DNA of 55,344 nucleotides from Hyphomicrobiales bacterium (GTDB taxonomy: Bacteria; Pseudomonadota; Alphaproteobacteria; Rhizobiales; Beijerinckiaceae): the NCBI GenBank assembly GCA_947447895.1, contig CANFLM010000011.1, positions 1 to 55,344 on the forward strand, written 5' to 3'. Of this stretch, positions 41,898 through 50,303 are shown in pieces (the first letter of the stretch is position 1; every line of letters begins with the position of its first letter). The translations under genes were made by a program, and so were the position numbers. The notes beneath the pieces are model-generated. The model was not told where the DNA came from, did not search any database, and saw only the letters and a program-made list of their open reading frames with translations.

Positions 41898-43716
41898 CGA
41901 CGAAATCCTCTCCGAGATAGGCTTCAATGACCTTGCGATTTCTGACCACCTCCTGCGGATCGCCCTCGGCAATCACGCGGCCTGAATCGATCACGATAAT
42001 CCGGTCCGACAGGCTCATGATCGCCTGCATGTTGTGTTCGATGGCGATGATGGTCACGCCGGTGTCACGGATGGCACGGATCAGTTCCACCATGCCCATC
42101 GTGTCGGTCTGGTTCTGACCGGCCATCACCTCGTCGAGCAACAGGATGGAAGGTTCGCTGGCCAGCGTGCGCGCCACTTCAAGCCGCTTGAGGGCTCCGA
42201 TCGGCAGGTTGCGGGCCTCGACGTCCTTCTGGTCGAGCAGACCGACCGTCTGGGCCACCCGCAAGGCCACCGCACGGGCATCATCCACATGCGGATGACG
42301 CAGGAAAGCGCCGATCATGATGTTTTCGATCACCGACAGGCGGCCGAACGGCTGGACAATCTGGAAGGTCCGGCCGATCCCCAGCCGCGCAAAGGCATCG
42401 GGGGCGGTTGGCGACACATAAGCGTCCTGGGCATCAAGCACCGCAATCGTTCCCGAGGTCGGCTGCAGGAAGCCGGAAATCTGGTTGAACAAGGTGGTTT
42501 TTCCGGCCCCGTTGGGACCGATAATTCCCAGAATTTCGCCGCGCTTGAGGCTGAAGCTGACATGGTCGGTGGCCAGCAAGCCGCCGAACCGCATGACCAG
42601 ATCCTCGGTCTTGATCAGATCCTCGCCCTTGGTGCCGCTGATCTGGCGCAAGGAGGGGGTGATCCGGTCGGCCAGACGCCGGTTGCCCCCGGGCAAGCGG
42701 GCAATCATCCGGCTGACTTTCGGCCCGAAAGTACCGACCAGTCCGGCCGGAAGCGTCAGGGTAATCAGCACCAGCACGGTGCCATAGACAACCCCGTGCA
42801 ACCCGCTGGCCGAGGCCCCGAGCCAGCCGCGTGCCAGTTCGGCCAAGGGCACCACCAGCACCGTGCCCAGCAAGGGACCCGCCACTGTACCCAAACCGCC
42901 GATCAGCGAGAACATCGCCACCTCGATGGAGGTGCCGAGTGAAAACATGGTCGCAGGCTCCAGAAAGGTCAGATACATGGCATGGAAAGCGCCGATCAGG
43001 GCCGTCAGCATGGCCGAAACCACCACCGCTTTGAGCTTGACTTGCGAATTGTTGATGCCGGCCGCCAAGGCCGCATCCTCGCGCTCGCGCACGGCAGTCA
43101 GATAGAAGCCAAGCCGTGATTGCCTGATCGCCAACGAAACGCCGAGGCACAGCAGCAACAGCGAGAAAGCGATATAGAGGTAATTGACCTTTTCGGAAAA
43201 CACCATCCAGGCCCAACCGAGCTTGAGCGGCACGATCAACCCTGCCGATCCGCCCGTCAGGCCGACGAAATGGATCGACAACAGCCGGATCACTTCGAGA
43301 AAGGCAATAGTGGAAAGCGAGAAGAACGGGCCGCGCAACCGGAAGCACGGATAACCGACCGCCGCCCCGACCAGAGCCGCCAGCACCGCACCGATCCACA
43401 TGCCGATCCATGGCGTCAGGCCGAAATGGGTGACCAGCAGCGAGGTCGTATAGGCCCCGATGCCGTAAAACATCATATGCCCCAACGACAGCTGTCCGGC
43501 ATAGCCGCCCACAATGTTCCAAGCGGTCGACAGCGCCGCAAAGACGCAGATGGTCACAAAAATGTGGATCAGGAAAGCCGATCCCGACAGAGCGGGCACG
43601 AGCACCAGAAGCGACAGCAGCGCCAGCGAGCAATAGACCTGCGGCCGTGACATCTGGAAGGCGAGCATCTGCACCAAGGAACCGCGTTGCACTTCGATCA
43701 TCGATTGTTCCGACAT
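41881..43716 (-). CDS. Fused LivM permease - LivG ATPase
   Basis: A 611-residue fusion starting at ATG 43716, which has a GGAG site. Residues to about 330 are the LivM permease (TAWNIVGGYAGQLSLGHMMF, LIGGLGTVAGPLLGTVLVVP). After a charged linker (about 330-365) comes the LivG ATPase with Walker A GIIGPNGAGKTTLFNQ, the signature LPIGALKRLEVARTLA and Walker B ILLLDEVMAGQNQT. In Walker B the usual DEP is DEV. The fusion fixes the stoichiometry of permease and ATPase in the inner membrane. Fused LivMG proteins occur in several proteobacteria. It follows livH after 4 nt. Confidence 0.93.
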   Translation of the reverse strand: MSEQSMIEVQRGSLVQMLAFQMSRPQVYCSLALLSLLVLVPALSGSAFLIHIFVTICVFAALSTAWNIVGGYAGQLSLGHMMFYGIGAYTTSLLVTHFGLTPWIGMWIGAVLAALVGAAVGYPCFRLRGPFFSLSTIAFLEVIRLLSIHFVGLTGGSAGLIVPLKLGWAWMVFSEKVNYLYIAFSLLLLCLGVSLAIRQSRLGFYLTAVREREDAALAAGINNSQVKLKAVVVSAMLTALIGAFHAMYLTFLEPATMFSLGTSIEVAMFSLIGGLGTVAGPLLGTVLVVPLAELARGWLGASASGLHGVVYGTVLVLITLTLPAGLVGTFGPKVSRMIARLPGGNRRLADRITPSLRQISGTKGEDLIKTEDLVMRFGGLLATDHVSFSLKRGEILGIIGPNGAGKTTLFNQISGFLQPTSGTIAVLDAQDAYVSPTAPDAFARLGIGRTFQIVQPFGRLSVIENIMIGAFLRHPHVDDARAVALRVAQTVGLLDQKDVEARNLPIGALKRLEVARTLASEPSILLLDEVMAGQNQTDTMGMVELIRAIRDTGVTIIAIEHNMQAIMSLSDRIIVIDSGRVIAEGDPQEVVRNRKVIEAYLGEDFVDAQGF

Positions 43717-43720
43717 GAGA

Positions 43721-44593
43721 TCACTCCGTCCCGCGGCCAAAGCCGAACAGACCGGTCGGCTTGAAAATCAGAATAAGGATGAAGATCGCGAAATAGACCA
43801 CTTCCTTCAGATCCGGCGCGATGTAATAGGCCGACAGGCTGTCGACGAGACCGATGATCATCGCCCCCCAGAACGCGCCATACATGCTGCGCATCCCGCC
43901 CAGGACCACCACCACGAAGGCGGTCAGTACGAAATAGGTGCCGACCGTCGGTGTCGCCGGAAACAAGGGCGAGACCAGCGCGCTCGCCAGACCGACACAG
44001 GCGGCGCCCAAGCCGAAGGTGATGATATAAATCTGGTTGACCCGCACACCCATCAGCAAGGCGGCATTGCGGTTTTGCGCGGTGGCCCGAATGGCGCGGC
44101 CCAGCGCAGTATTCTGCATGAAGGCATGCAAGCCTACCACCAGAGCCACCGCCGCCCCCAGCATCACAAGCTGGCCCACCAGCACATTATAGGTGCCCAG
44201 TTTCACTGTGACACGGATATCGGGGCTGGTGACCGAATAGAGATCGGCGCCGAACACCATCAGCGCCAGATTGACCAGAGCGGTCGACAGGCCGACGGTT
44301 GCAAAAATCTGGATATGCTCGTCCGCATCCAGCAAAGGCTGGATGATGAACCGCTGGATCAGCACACCGACCAAAAACAGCAGCACAATCACTGGAAAAG
44401 CAGCCACATAAGGGTGCAAGCCCAATTTGGTGCACAGCAGATAGACGGCATACATGCCGATCATCAGCAATTCGCCATGGGCAAAGTTGACGACCCGGAT
44501 CACCCCGAAAATCAATGTCAGGCCGACGCTGATAATCGCGTACATGCTGCCCAGCATGATCCCGTTGATCAATAATTGGATCAGGACATCCAT
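43721..44593 (-). CDS. livH: Liv-type ABC permease LivH, second system
   Basis: A 290-residue inner-membrane protein with the LivH pattern: QLLINGIMLGSMYAIISVGL, the VVNFAHGELLMIGMY segment, NRNAALLMGVRVNQIYIITF and GGMRSMYGAFWGAMIIGL. It ends in IFKPTGLFGFGRGTE. It follows the binding-protein gene across 102 nt that contain a strong hairpin with a short U-run (44647-44680), and is 4 nt before the LivM-LivG fusion. Confidence 0.93.
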   Translation of the reverse strand: MDVLIQLLINGIMLGSMYAIISVGLTLIFGVIRVVNFAHGELLMIGMYAVYLLCTKLGLHPYVAAFPVIVLLFLVGVLIQRFIIQPLLDADEHIQIFATVGLSTALVNLALMVFGADLYSVTSPDIRVTVKLGTYNVLVGQLVMLGAAVALVVGLHAFMQNTALGRAIRATAQNRNAALLMGVRVNQIYIITFGLGAACVGLASALVSPLFPATPTVGTYFVLTAFVVVVLGGMRSMYGAFWGAMIIGLVDSLSAYYIAPDLKEVVYFAIFILILIFKPTGLFGFGRGTE

Positions 44594-44646
44594 AATCTGC
44601 AGTCCCTCATGCTTGAAAACGGGTCAATTCTGGCAAGGACCCGCAT

Positions 44647-44680
44647 AAAAATGTCCGCCGTATCGGATCATACGGCGGAC
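44647..44680 (-). terminator. Attenuator-like hairpin between binding protein and livH
   Basis: GTCCGCCGTAT (44653-44663) and ATACGGCGGAC (44670-44680) form a perfect 11-bp stem with a 6-nt loop. On the minus strand the stem is followed by A then TTTTT, a weak intrinsic terminator. It sits 15 nt after the binding-protein stop and 53 nt before livH, so it should terminate part of the transcription and favour binding-protein synthesis over the rest of the operon. Confidence 0.8.
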
Positions 44681-44695
44681 CAGAGATCGGACGGA

Positions 44696-45919
44696 TCAGT
44701 TGCTGCCCAAACCGGTTTTCATCTTGGTGACAGCTGCCTTGGCAGGGAACACGGTGACGAGTTCGCCACCCTGCCACTGCATGACGAAGGGCGAGACGCG
44801 GGTGTTCTGTCCAGCCTCGTTGAACTTGGCACCCCAGCCCGAAGCGGTTGCTCCGACCGGCAGATCGACCTTCAGCACCGATTCACGGATGGACGGTGCG
44901 CTGAAATCCTTGGCCGAAGCCATGGCATCGAAGAAGATCTTGGCGCCGACATAATTGGCAAGGCTGTGGCCCGAACGCGGCTCGATGCCGTATTTGGCCT
45001 TGTACTTGGCAACAAATTCAGTGATGCCGGGGGCGGCAGCCACGTTGGTCTTGTATTGGGTGAAGTCGACATTCAAGGCGCCTTCCATATTGGCCGCACC
45101 GACGGCTTCCATGGTTTCACGCAATGAATAGCCACCGCCCGCACCCATCACGGCCTTGGGCTTGAAGCCCTGCTCTTTAGCCTGACGGAAGAACAGCACC
45201 GTGTCGTTCTGGTAGGAAGTCTGCAACACCACATCGACATTGGCCGATTTGAGACGCAGGATCACCGGGGTCAGATCGACCGACTTGGCCGAATATGGCA
45301 AGGTTTCAACCACATTCACGCCCTTTTCCTGGGCGCGCTTGGTCTGGTAACCGGCGACTGTCTGGCCGTAGAGCGAATCCTCGTGGATGATCGCTACTTT
45401 CAGCGATTTGGCATCGACGCCCAGCGCGGGAGCAATCGCCTCGCCGATGGAATCCACCATGCTGGCAGCAAAGTCACGCGCGGTCGGATTGGAGCGGAAC
45501 AGATTTTTGAAGCCGCGCTCGGTGATCGGATCGGAGATCGCGCCGAGTTCGAAATAGGGCACGCCGGCCAGTTCGGTCACCTGTGTTGCAGCCAAGGACA
45601 GCGAGGACGAATAGGTGCCGAACACCACTGTGACCTTGTCAACCGAGGTCAGACGCCGGGCTTCGCCCACCGCCTGGTTGGGATCGACCGCATCGCCCTT
45701 GACGATCTGCAACGGCTGGCCCTTGACGCCGCCTGCCGCATTGCGTTCCTCGGTCGCCAGTTCCAGACCACGGAAGCTCTCGTCGCCCAGCAAAGCGAGA
45801 CCGCCAGAGAACGGATAGAGCGCACCGATTTTTGTTTGGGCATTGACCGCGCCCGTGGACAGAGCCAGTCCCGTGGCAAGAATTCCAGCGGCATAGGCCG
45901 CACGCATGACCAGTTTCAT
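44696..45919 (-). CDS. Liv-type ABC transporter substrate-binding protein, second system
   Basis: ATG 45919 has a strong GGGAGGA site and begins a signal peptide (MKLVMRAAYAAGILATGLAL, cleavage near VNA-QT), so the upstream open frame is not used. The 407-residue periplasmic protein shows KIGALYPFSGGLALLGDESF, VKGDAVDPNQAVGEARRLTS, FGTYSSSLSLAATQVTELAG and EDSLYGQTVAGYQ of the Peripla_BP_6 family. The ligand is unknown; linkage to hydroxy-acid and alcohol dehydrogenases suggests a carboxylate rather than leucine. It is the first gene of the long operon; its promoter lies in 45920-46164. Confidence 0.92.
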   Translation of the reverse strand: MKLVMRAAYAAGILATGLALSTGAVNAQTKIGALYPFSGGLALLGDESFRGLELATEERNAAGGVKGQPLQIVKGDAVDPNQAVGEARRLTSVDKVTVVFGTYSSSLSLAATQVTELAGVPYFELGAISDPITERGFKNLFRSNPTARDFAASMVDSIGEAIAPALGVDAKSLKVAIIHEDSLYGQTVAGYQTKRAQEKGVNVVETLPYSAKSVDLTPVILRLKSANVDVVLQTSYQNDTVLFFRQAKEQGFKPKAVMGAGGGYSLRETMEAVGAANMEGALNVDFTQYKTNVAAAPGITEFVAKYKAKYGIEPRSGHSLANYVGAKIFFDAMASAKDFSAPSIRESVLKVDLPVGATASGWGAKFNEAGQNTRVSPFVMQWQGGELVTVFPAKAAVTKMKTGLGSN

Positions 45920-46021
45920 AAAGTCCTCCCGAAAGGATGAGCCAAGGCTTGAGCCGCCCGGCTTCAGATGCCTATTATCTCGTGACCTGCGATCGACGAT
46001 GGCAAATAATGCACATAACCA

Positions 46022-46077
46022 AGTTGCCTGACAAGATGGCAACTGATAAATTGCCCCATCGTCAACAGCGGCTGTTG
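46022..46077. promoter_or_regulatory. Inverted repeats in the divergent gap (candidate operators)
   Basis: The 245-bp gap between the binding-protein gene (leftward) and the quinone oxidoreductase gene (rightward) holds AGTTGCC-N9-GGCAACT (46022-46044, perfect 7-bp arms) and CAACAG-CGG-CTGTTG (46063-46077, perfect). A further GTTG-GGT-CAAC overlaps at 46074-46084. They are likely binding sites for a regulator of both arms, possibly the FadR-type protein encoded at 48689. Confidence 0.6.
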
Positions 46078-46164
46078 GGTCAACCACAGCAACCGCAACA
46101 AAACTCCGGTGATCCCCGCGATCACCAAAGATCAATAACTTTAGCCCGATAAGGAAACGCCACG

Positions 46165-47166
46165 ATGTCACTGCCTGCAACCATGCGCCAGATCCGTTTT
46201 GCGGGAGCCGGCGGCCCCGAGGTCATCACCCTTGAAACCGGCCCGGTGCCAGTGCCCGGCGAGGGTCAGGTCCTGATCGAAGTGGCGGCTGCAGGCGTCA
46301 ACCGTCCCGATTGCCTGCAACGCGCTGGCGGCTATCCACCGCCCCCCGGTGCCACCGATGTGCCCGGCCTCGAAGTCTCCGGCACGATTGTCGCGCTCGG
46401 CGCGGGCGTGACCGGCCTGAGCCTTGGCGATGCCGTCTGCGCGCTGGTGATCAGCGGCGGCTATGCCGATTACTGCATTGCCGAAGCCCCGCTGTGCCTG
46501 CCGGTCCCCGCAGGCTTGAGCCTGCTGGAAGCGGCCGGCCTGCCCGAGAATGTGTTCACTGTCTATGACAACGTCATCACCCGCGGGCGGTTGGCCAAAG
46601 GCGAAACCATCCTGATCCATGGCGGCTCAAGCGGCATCGGCTATACGGCCATCCAGTTGGCCAAGCATTTTGGCGCGCGCGTGATCGCCACCGCAGGATC
46701 AGCCGAGAAATGTGATTTCTGCCTGTCGATGGGGGCGGATGCCGCGATTGATTACCGCAAGCAGGATTATGTGGCCGAAGTCAAAGCCTTGACCGAGGGG
46801 CGCGGCGTCGATGTGGTCCTCGATATGGTCGGCGGCCCCTATATCCAGCAGAACCTTGCTAGTCTGGCCTTCGAGGGACGCCTGGTGCAGATCGCCTTTC
46901 TGCAGACAAGCCGTGTCGAATTCGACTTCATGCAGCTGATGCTGCGCCGCCTGACCATGACAGGCTCCACCTTGCGTCCGCGCTCTGTCGCCTTGAAAAA
47001 AGCCATTGCCGACAAATTGCGCACCGATGTCTGGCCGCTCTATGCCTCCGGCCAGTTGCGCACGGTGATCCACAAGACCTTCCCGCTGGAGCAGACCCGC
47101 GAGGCCCATGCCTTGATGGAATCCAGCAACCATCTCGGCAAGATCATGCTTGAGGTCCGCCAATGA
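46165..47166 (+). CDS. NAD(P)H-quinone oxidoreductase, zinc-independent MDR family (PIG3-like)
   Basis: A 333-residue medium-chain reductase. Visible features are the substrate half with VAAAGVNRPDCLQRAGGYPP, typical of the TP53I3/PIG3 quinone oxidoreductase group, and the nucleotide-binding loop ILIHGGSSGIGYTAIQLAKH. The middle has GADAAIDYRKQDY, and the end has FPLEQTREAHALMESSNHLGKIML. Zinc-ligand cysteines of alcohol dehydrogenases are absent. It reduces quinones or conjugated enones with NADPH. First gene of the rightward arm; overlaps the next SDR gene by 4 nt. Confidence 0.92.
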   Translation: MSLPATMRQIRFAGAGGPEVITLETGPVPVPGEGQVLIEVAAAGVNRPDCLQRAGGYPPPPGATDVPGLEVSGTIVALGAGVTGLSLGDAVCALVISGGYADYCIAEAPLCLPVPAGLSLLEAAGLPENVFTVYDNVITRGRLAKGETILIHGGSSGIGYTAIQLAKHFGARVIATAGSAEKCDFCLSMGADAAIDYRKQDYVAEVKALTEGRGVDVVLDMVGGPYIQQNLASLAFEGRLVQIAFLQTSRVEFDFMQLMLRRLTMTGSTLRPRSVALKKAIADKLRTDVWPLYASGQLRTVIHKTFPLEQTREAHALMESSNHLGKIMLEVRQ

Positions 47167-47933
47167 GCACCCATAGCGGGCGTGTGGCCCTTGTGACAGG
47201 ATCGGGGCGCGGCATCGGCCGCGCCATGGCGGACCGGCTCGGACTGGCAGGCGCAGCCGTTGCCTATCTCGACCATGATCCGGAACTGGCGCGCCTGGCA
47301 GCAGACGAGGCGGTCAAGGCGGGTCGGGCTGCCATCGGCGTTTCGGCCGATGTGGCGGATGCTGCGGCCATAGCCAAGGCCGTCAAGCAGGTCGAGGCCG
47401 CGTTGGGGCCCATCGACATTCTGGTCAACAATGCCGGCATCTCGCCCAAGTCCGGTCCGGACGGCAAGCGGGCCCTGACCTGGGAAATGGATATCGAGGA
47501 ATGGCAGCGCGTGGTGGGCGTCAATCTCACCGGAGCCTTCATCTGCTCGCATGCGGTCCTGCCCGGCATGGTGGCACGCCAGCGCGGCAGCATTGTCAGC
47601 ACCTCTTCGGTGGCGGGCAAAACCTTCTGCGATATTGTCGGCATCCATTATGCCGCCACCAAAGCCGGGCTGATCGGCTTTACCAAACATCTGGCGGGCG
47701 AGGTTGGCCCCTATGGCATCACCGTCAATGCCATTGCTCCGGGCCGGATCGATACGCCCTTGATGCGCGGCACCGCCAGCGCGGCCAACGAGTCCGCCAA
47801 ACTGGCCACCCCGATGCGCCGTTTCGGCACCCCCGATGATGTGGCCGGCACCGTGCTCTATCTGACCTCGGACAATGCCAGCTTTGTCACGGGTCAGACC
47901 ATTGATGTGGCTGGCGGATGGCTGATGACATGA
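47163..47933 (+). CDS. SDR family oxidoreductase
   Basis: A 256-residue classical SDR: VTGSGRGIGRAMA for cofactor, the Asp in AYLDHDPE favouring NAD, NNAGISPKSGP, catalytic Ser in STSSVAG and YAATK for Tyr-Lys. It ends SFVTGQTIDVAGGWLMT. NNAGISPK is often seen in 3-oxoacyl- or sugar-dehydrogenase-type members. It overlaps the quinone oxidoreductase gene before it and the next SDR after it by 4 nt each, so the three are translationally coupled. Confidence 0.9.
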   Translation: MSTHSGRVALVTGSGRGIGRAMADRLGLAGAAVAYLDHDPELARLAADEAVKAGRAAIGVSADVADAAAIAKAVKQVEAALGPIDILVNNAGISPKSGPDGKRALTWEMDIEEWQRVVGVNLTGAFICSHAVLPGMVARQRGSIVSTSSVAGKTFCDIVGIHYAATKAGLIGFTKHLAGEVGPYGITVNAIAPGRIDTPLMRGTASAANESAKLATPMRRFGTPDDVAGTVLYLTSDNASFVTGQTIDVAGGWLMT

Positions 47934-48682
47934 CCCGCGCACGCTATGACTTCTCATCGCAGACACTGGTGCTGACGGGGGCCTGCGGCAGCATCGGGCG
48001 GGCGATTGCCCGGCGCTTTTTCGACAGTGGCGCAAACTGCGTGCTGACCGATCTCGATCAGGCCAGCGTCAGTGCTTTTGCGCAGCAGCTTGATCCCGAA
48101 GGCGGGCGGGTGCTGGCTCTGGCACTGGATGTCACCGATTCGGCCAAGGTGGATGCCGTGCTGGAGGCCAGCCATCAAAAATTCGGACCGATCCATGCAC
48201 TGGTGACCTCGGCGGGGCTGTATGACGATGCCCTCGTCGCCGACATGCCCGATACCCAATGGCAGCGTTCGATTGCCATCAATCTCGATAGCGTGTTCTA
48301 CACCTGCCGGGCCGCTATCCCCTTCATGGCAGAGCAGAGTGCGATTGTGAACATCGCCTCGATGGCCGGACATCGCGGCAGCCGTGCCCATGCCCATTAT
48401 GCGGCTGCCAAAGGCGCGGTGCTGACCTTCAGCCGCTCGCTGGCGGTGGAACTGGCTCCGAAAATCCGCGTCAATGCCGTATCTCCCGGCCTGATCGACG
48501 GGCCGATGGTGCAAAACCTGTTAAACCTGACCGGCTCGCATTTTATCGACCAGACCCCGATGAAACGCCTGGGGCAGCCCGAGGAAGTCGCCTCCGCCAT
48601 TGCCTTTCTGTGTTCGGCGGATGCGTCCTTCATTACGGCGACAAGCATGCATATCAATGGCGGTCTCTATATAGCGAGTTGA
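47930..48682 (+). CDS. SDR family oxidoreductase
   Basis: A 250-residue SDR that starts at ATG 47930 inside the preceding stop (ATGA). The cofactor loop is LTGACGSIGRAIA, followed by Asp in CVLTDLDQA. The usual NNAG is TSAG here. Catalytic residues are Ser in NIASMAGHRG and the Tyr-Lys of YAAAKGAV. Two adjacent SDRs suggest sequential oxidations at two positions of one substrate or an epimerising pair; this is inference. Confidence 0.9.
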   Translation: MTRARYDFSSQTLVLTGACGSIGRAIARRFFDSGANCVLTDLDQASVSAFAQQLDPEGGRVLALALDVTDSAKVDAVLEASHQKFGPIHALVTSAGLYDDALVADMPDTQWQRSIAINLDSVFYTCRAAIPFMAEQSAIVNIASMAGHRGSRAHAHYAAAKGAVLTFSRSLAVELAPKIRVNAVSPGLIDGPMVQNLLNLTGSHFIDQTPMKRLGQPEEVASAIAFLCSADASFITATSMHINGGLYIAS

Positions 48683-48688
48683 CAGTTC

Positions 48689-49408
48689 ATGAGTGCTCCC
48701 TCCCATCTCGACCGCGCCCCTTCCCTTGCCGATGTGCTGGCCCACCGTCTTGAGCAGGACATTGCGCAGGGCCATTATGCACCGGGCGAAAAACTGCCGA
48801 GCGAGCAACAATTGGCCACCACCTACGGGGTCAGCCGCCCGATTGTGCGCGAGGCGATCGGCCGGCTCAAACATGACGGGCTGATCACCTCCCGCCAGGG
48901 ATCGGGAGCCTTTGTCGCCGAATCGGGGGTCGCCAGCGTGTTCCGGCTCGATGTCGCCAACTTCAAGGACCGCCACGAAATCGAATCCCTGATCGAATTG
49001 CTGATGGCCATTGAATCCTCGGCCACCGAACTGGCCGCCCAAAGACGCACCGAACAGGACCTGATCGCCATCGGCAACCAGCTCGAGGCCATGCAATCGG
49101 CGATCGAACGCGGGGATTCCGGCGTGGATGAGGATGTGGCCTTCCATCAGGCCATTGTGGAGGCCACCAAGAACCCGTTCTTCATGGATCTCTCGACCTT
49201 TCTGGACCGGCGCGTGCGCCATTTCATCCGCACCGCCCGCGCCAATACGGCCAAATTACAGACCGGACACATGATGGCGGTGCAGGACGAACACCGCGAT
49301 ATCTTTAACGCGATCCGCGACAAGAACGCCCAAGACGCGCGCCAGGCCGCCGAAAACCATTTGAAACGGGCCGCACAACGCTTGGCAATCTACATGAAAC
49401 CCGTCTAA
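48689..49408 (+). CDS. GntR family regulator, FadR/FCD subfamily
   Basis: A 239-residue regulator with an N-terminal winged helix: LADVLAHRLEQDIAQGHYAP, GEKLPSEQQLATTYGVSRPI, VREAIGRLKHDGLITSRQGS. It has a C-terminal FCD ligand domain (VDEDVAFHQAIVEATKNPFF, MMAVQDEHRDIFNAIRDKNA) that carries the Asp/His residues of the metal site. It starts 6 nt after the SDR gene, so it is cotranscribed with the rightward arm. It is the best candidate for control of the divergent promoters at 45920-46164, released by a carboxylate inducer. Confidence 0.93.
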   Translation: MSAPSHLDRAPSLADVLAHRLEQDIAQGHYAPGEKLPSEQQLATTYGVSRPIVREAIGRLKHDGLITSRQGSGAFVAESGVASVFRLDVANFKDRHEIESLIELLMAIESSATELAAQRRTEQDLIAIGNQLEAMQSAIERGDSGVDEDVAFHQAIVEATKNPFFMDLSTFLDRRVRHFIRTARANTAKLQTGHMMAVQDEHRDIFNAIRDKNAQDARQAAENHLKRAAQRLAIYMKPV

Positions 49409-49443
49409 CCTTCGGGATCTTCCAGAACAGGACACAGCCACTC

Positions 49444-50208
49444 ATGTCGACGCATCCGAAAAATCTTTTCAAAAGCCGTTTGGGCCATCAGCAGCAGATC
49501 GGCTATTTCGCCACACTCGGCTCGCCGGCCCTGACCGAGATGCTGGCCGGATGCGGGTTCGACTGGATTCTGATCGACACCGAACATTCGCCCGTCGAAT
49601 TGCCCAATGTGATCGACCATATGCGGGCGATTGCCAATCCGGAAGTCGCGACACTGGTGCGCCCCGCCTGGAACGACATGGTCACCATCAAACGTTTGCT
49701 GGATCAGGGCGCGCAAACCATTCTGATCCCCTATGTCGAGAATGAGGACGAGGCCCGACTGGCCGTGTCCCATACCCGTTTTCCGCCCAAAGGCGTGCGC
49801 GGGGTCTCGGGTGCGGCCCGCTCCTCCAATTACGGCTTGAGCACCGACTATTTCACCGCTGTCGAACAGGAACTCTGCGTGATCGTGCAGATCGAAACGC
49901 TGGAAGCCTTGAAGGACATTGAAAAAATTGCCGCCGTCGAAGGCGTCGATGCCGTCTTTATCGGACCGTCCGATCTCGCCGCCTCGATGGGCCATCTCGG
50001 CAATCCTCTGCACAAGGATGTGCAAGCCGCCATCGATGACGGCTTTGCCCGCCTCAAAGCCATCGGCAAGCCTGCCGGCTATCTGACCGGCAACGAGGAC
50101 GAGTTCCGCCGCCGTCTGGCCGATGGTGTCGATTTCATCAGCTTTGCGACTGACGCAGTGTTTATCCGCAACGCGGCGAAAAGCCTGGTGACACGGCTGA
50201 AATCATAA
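49444..50208 (+). CDS. HpcH/HpaI family aldolase (2-oxo acid aldolase)
   Basis: The 254-residue class II pyruvate aldolase has FDWILIDTEHSPVELPNVID, the metal ligand Glu in VIVQIETLEAL and Asp in VDAVFIGPSDLAASMG, and the substrate loop RFPPKGVRGVSGAARSSNYG. Relatives include 2-keto-3-deoxy-L-rhamnonate, 2-dehydro-3-deoxyglucarate and 4-hydroxy-2-oxoheptanedioate aldolases. It would split a 4-hydroxy-2-oxo acid into pyruvate and an aldehyde. It follows the GntR gene by 35 nt in the same direction. This provides a plausible carbon-cleavage step for the rightward arm. Confidence 0.92.
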   Translation: MSTHPKNLFKSRLGHQQQIGYFATLGSPALTEMLAGCGFDWILIDTEHSPVELPNVIDHMRAIANPEVATLVRPAWNDMVTIKRLLDQGAQTILIPYVENEDEARLAVSHTRFPPKGVRGVSGAARSSNYGLSTDYFTAVEQELCVIVQIETLEALKDIEKIAAVEGVDAVFIGPSDLAASMGHLGNPLHKDVQAAIDDGFARLKAIGKPAGYLTGNEDEFRRRLADGVDFISFATDAVFIRNAAKSLVTRLKS

Positions 50209-50303
50209 GCCGGACGGTCCAGATTCCGGTGTGAAAATCAATCGCTCTGGCCCTATACTCTCATCCGCTCGCAGCATGGCGATCAAGGTTGGGGAGACAG
50301 AGT

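Noticed and set aside
45920-46180. Upstream extension of the second binding-protein frame
   Set aside because: It covers the divergent control region and would bury the signal peptide, which begins at the ATG preceded by a strong GGGAGGA site.
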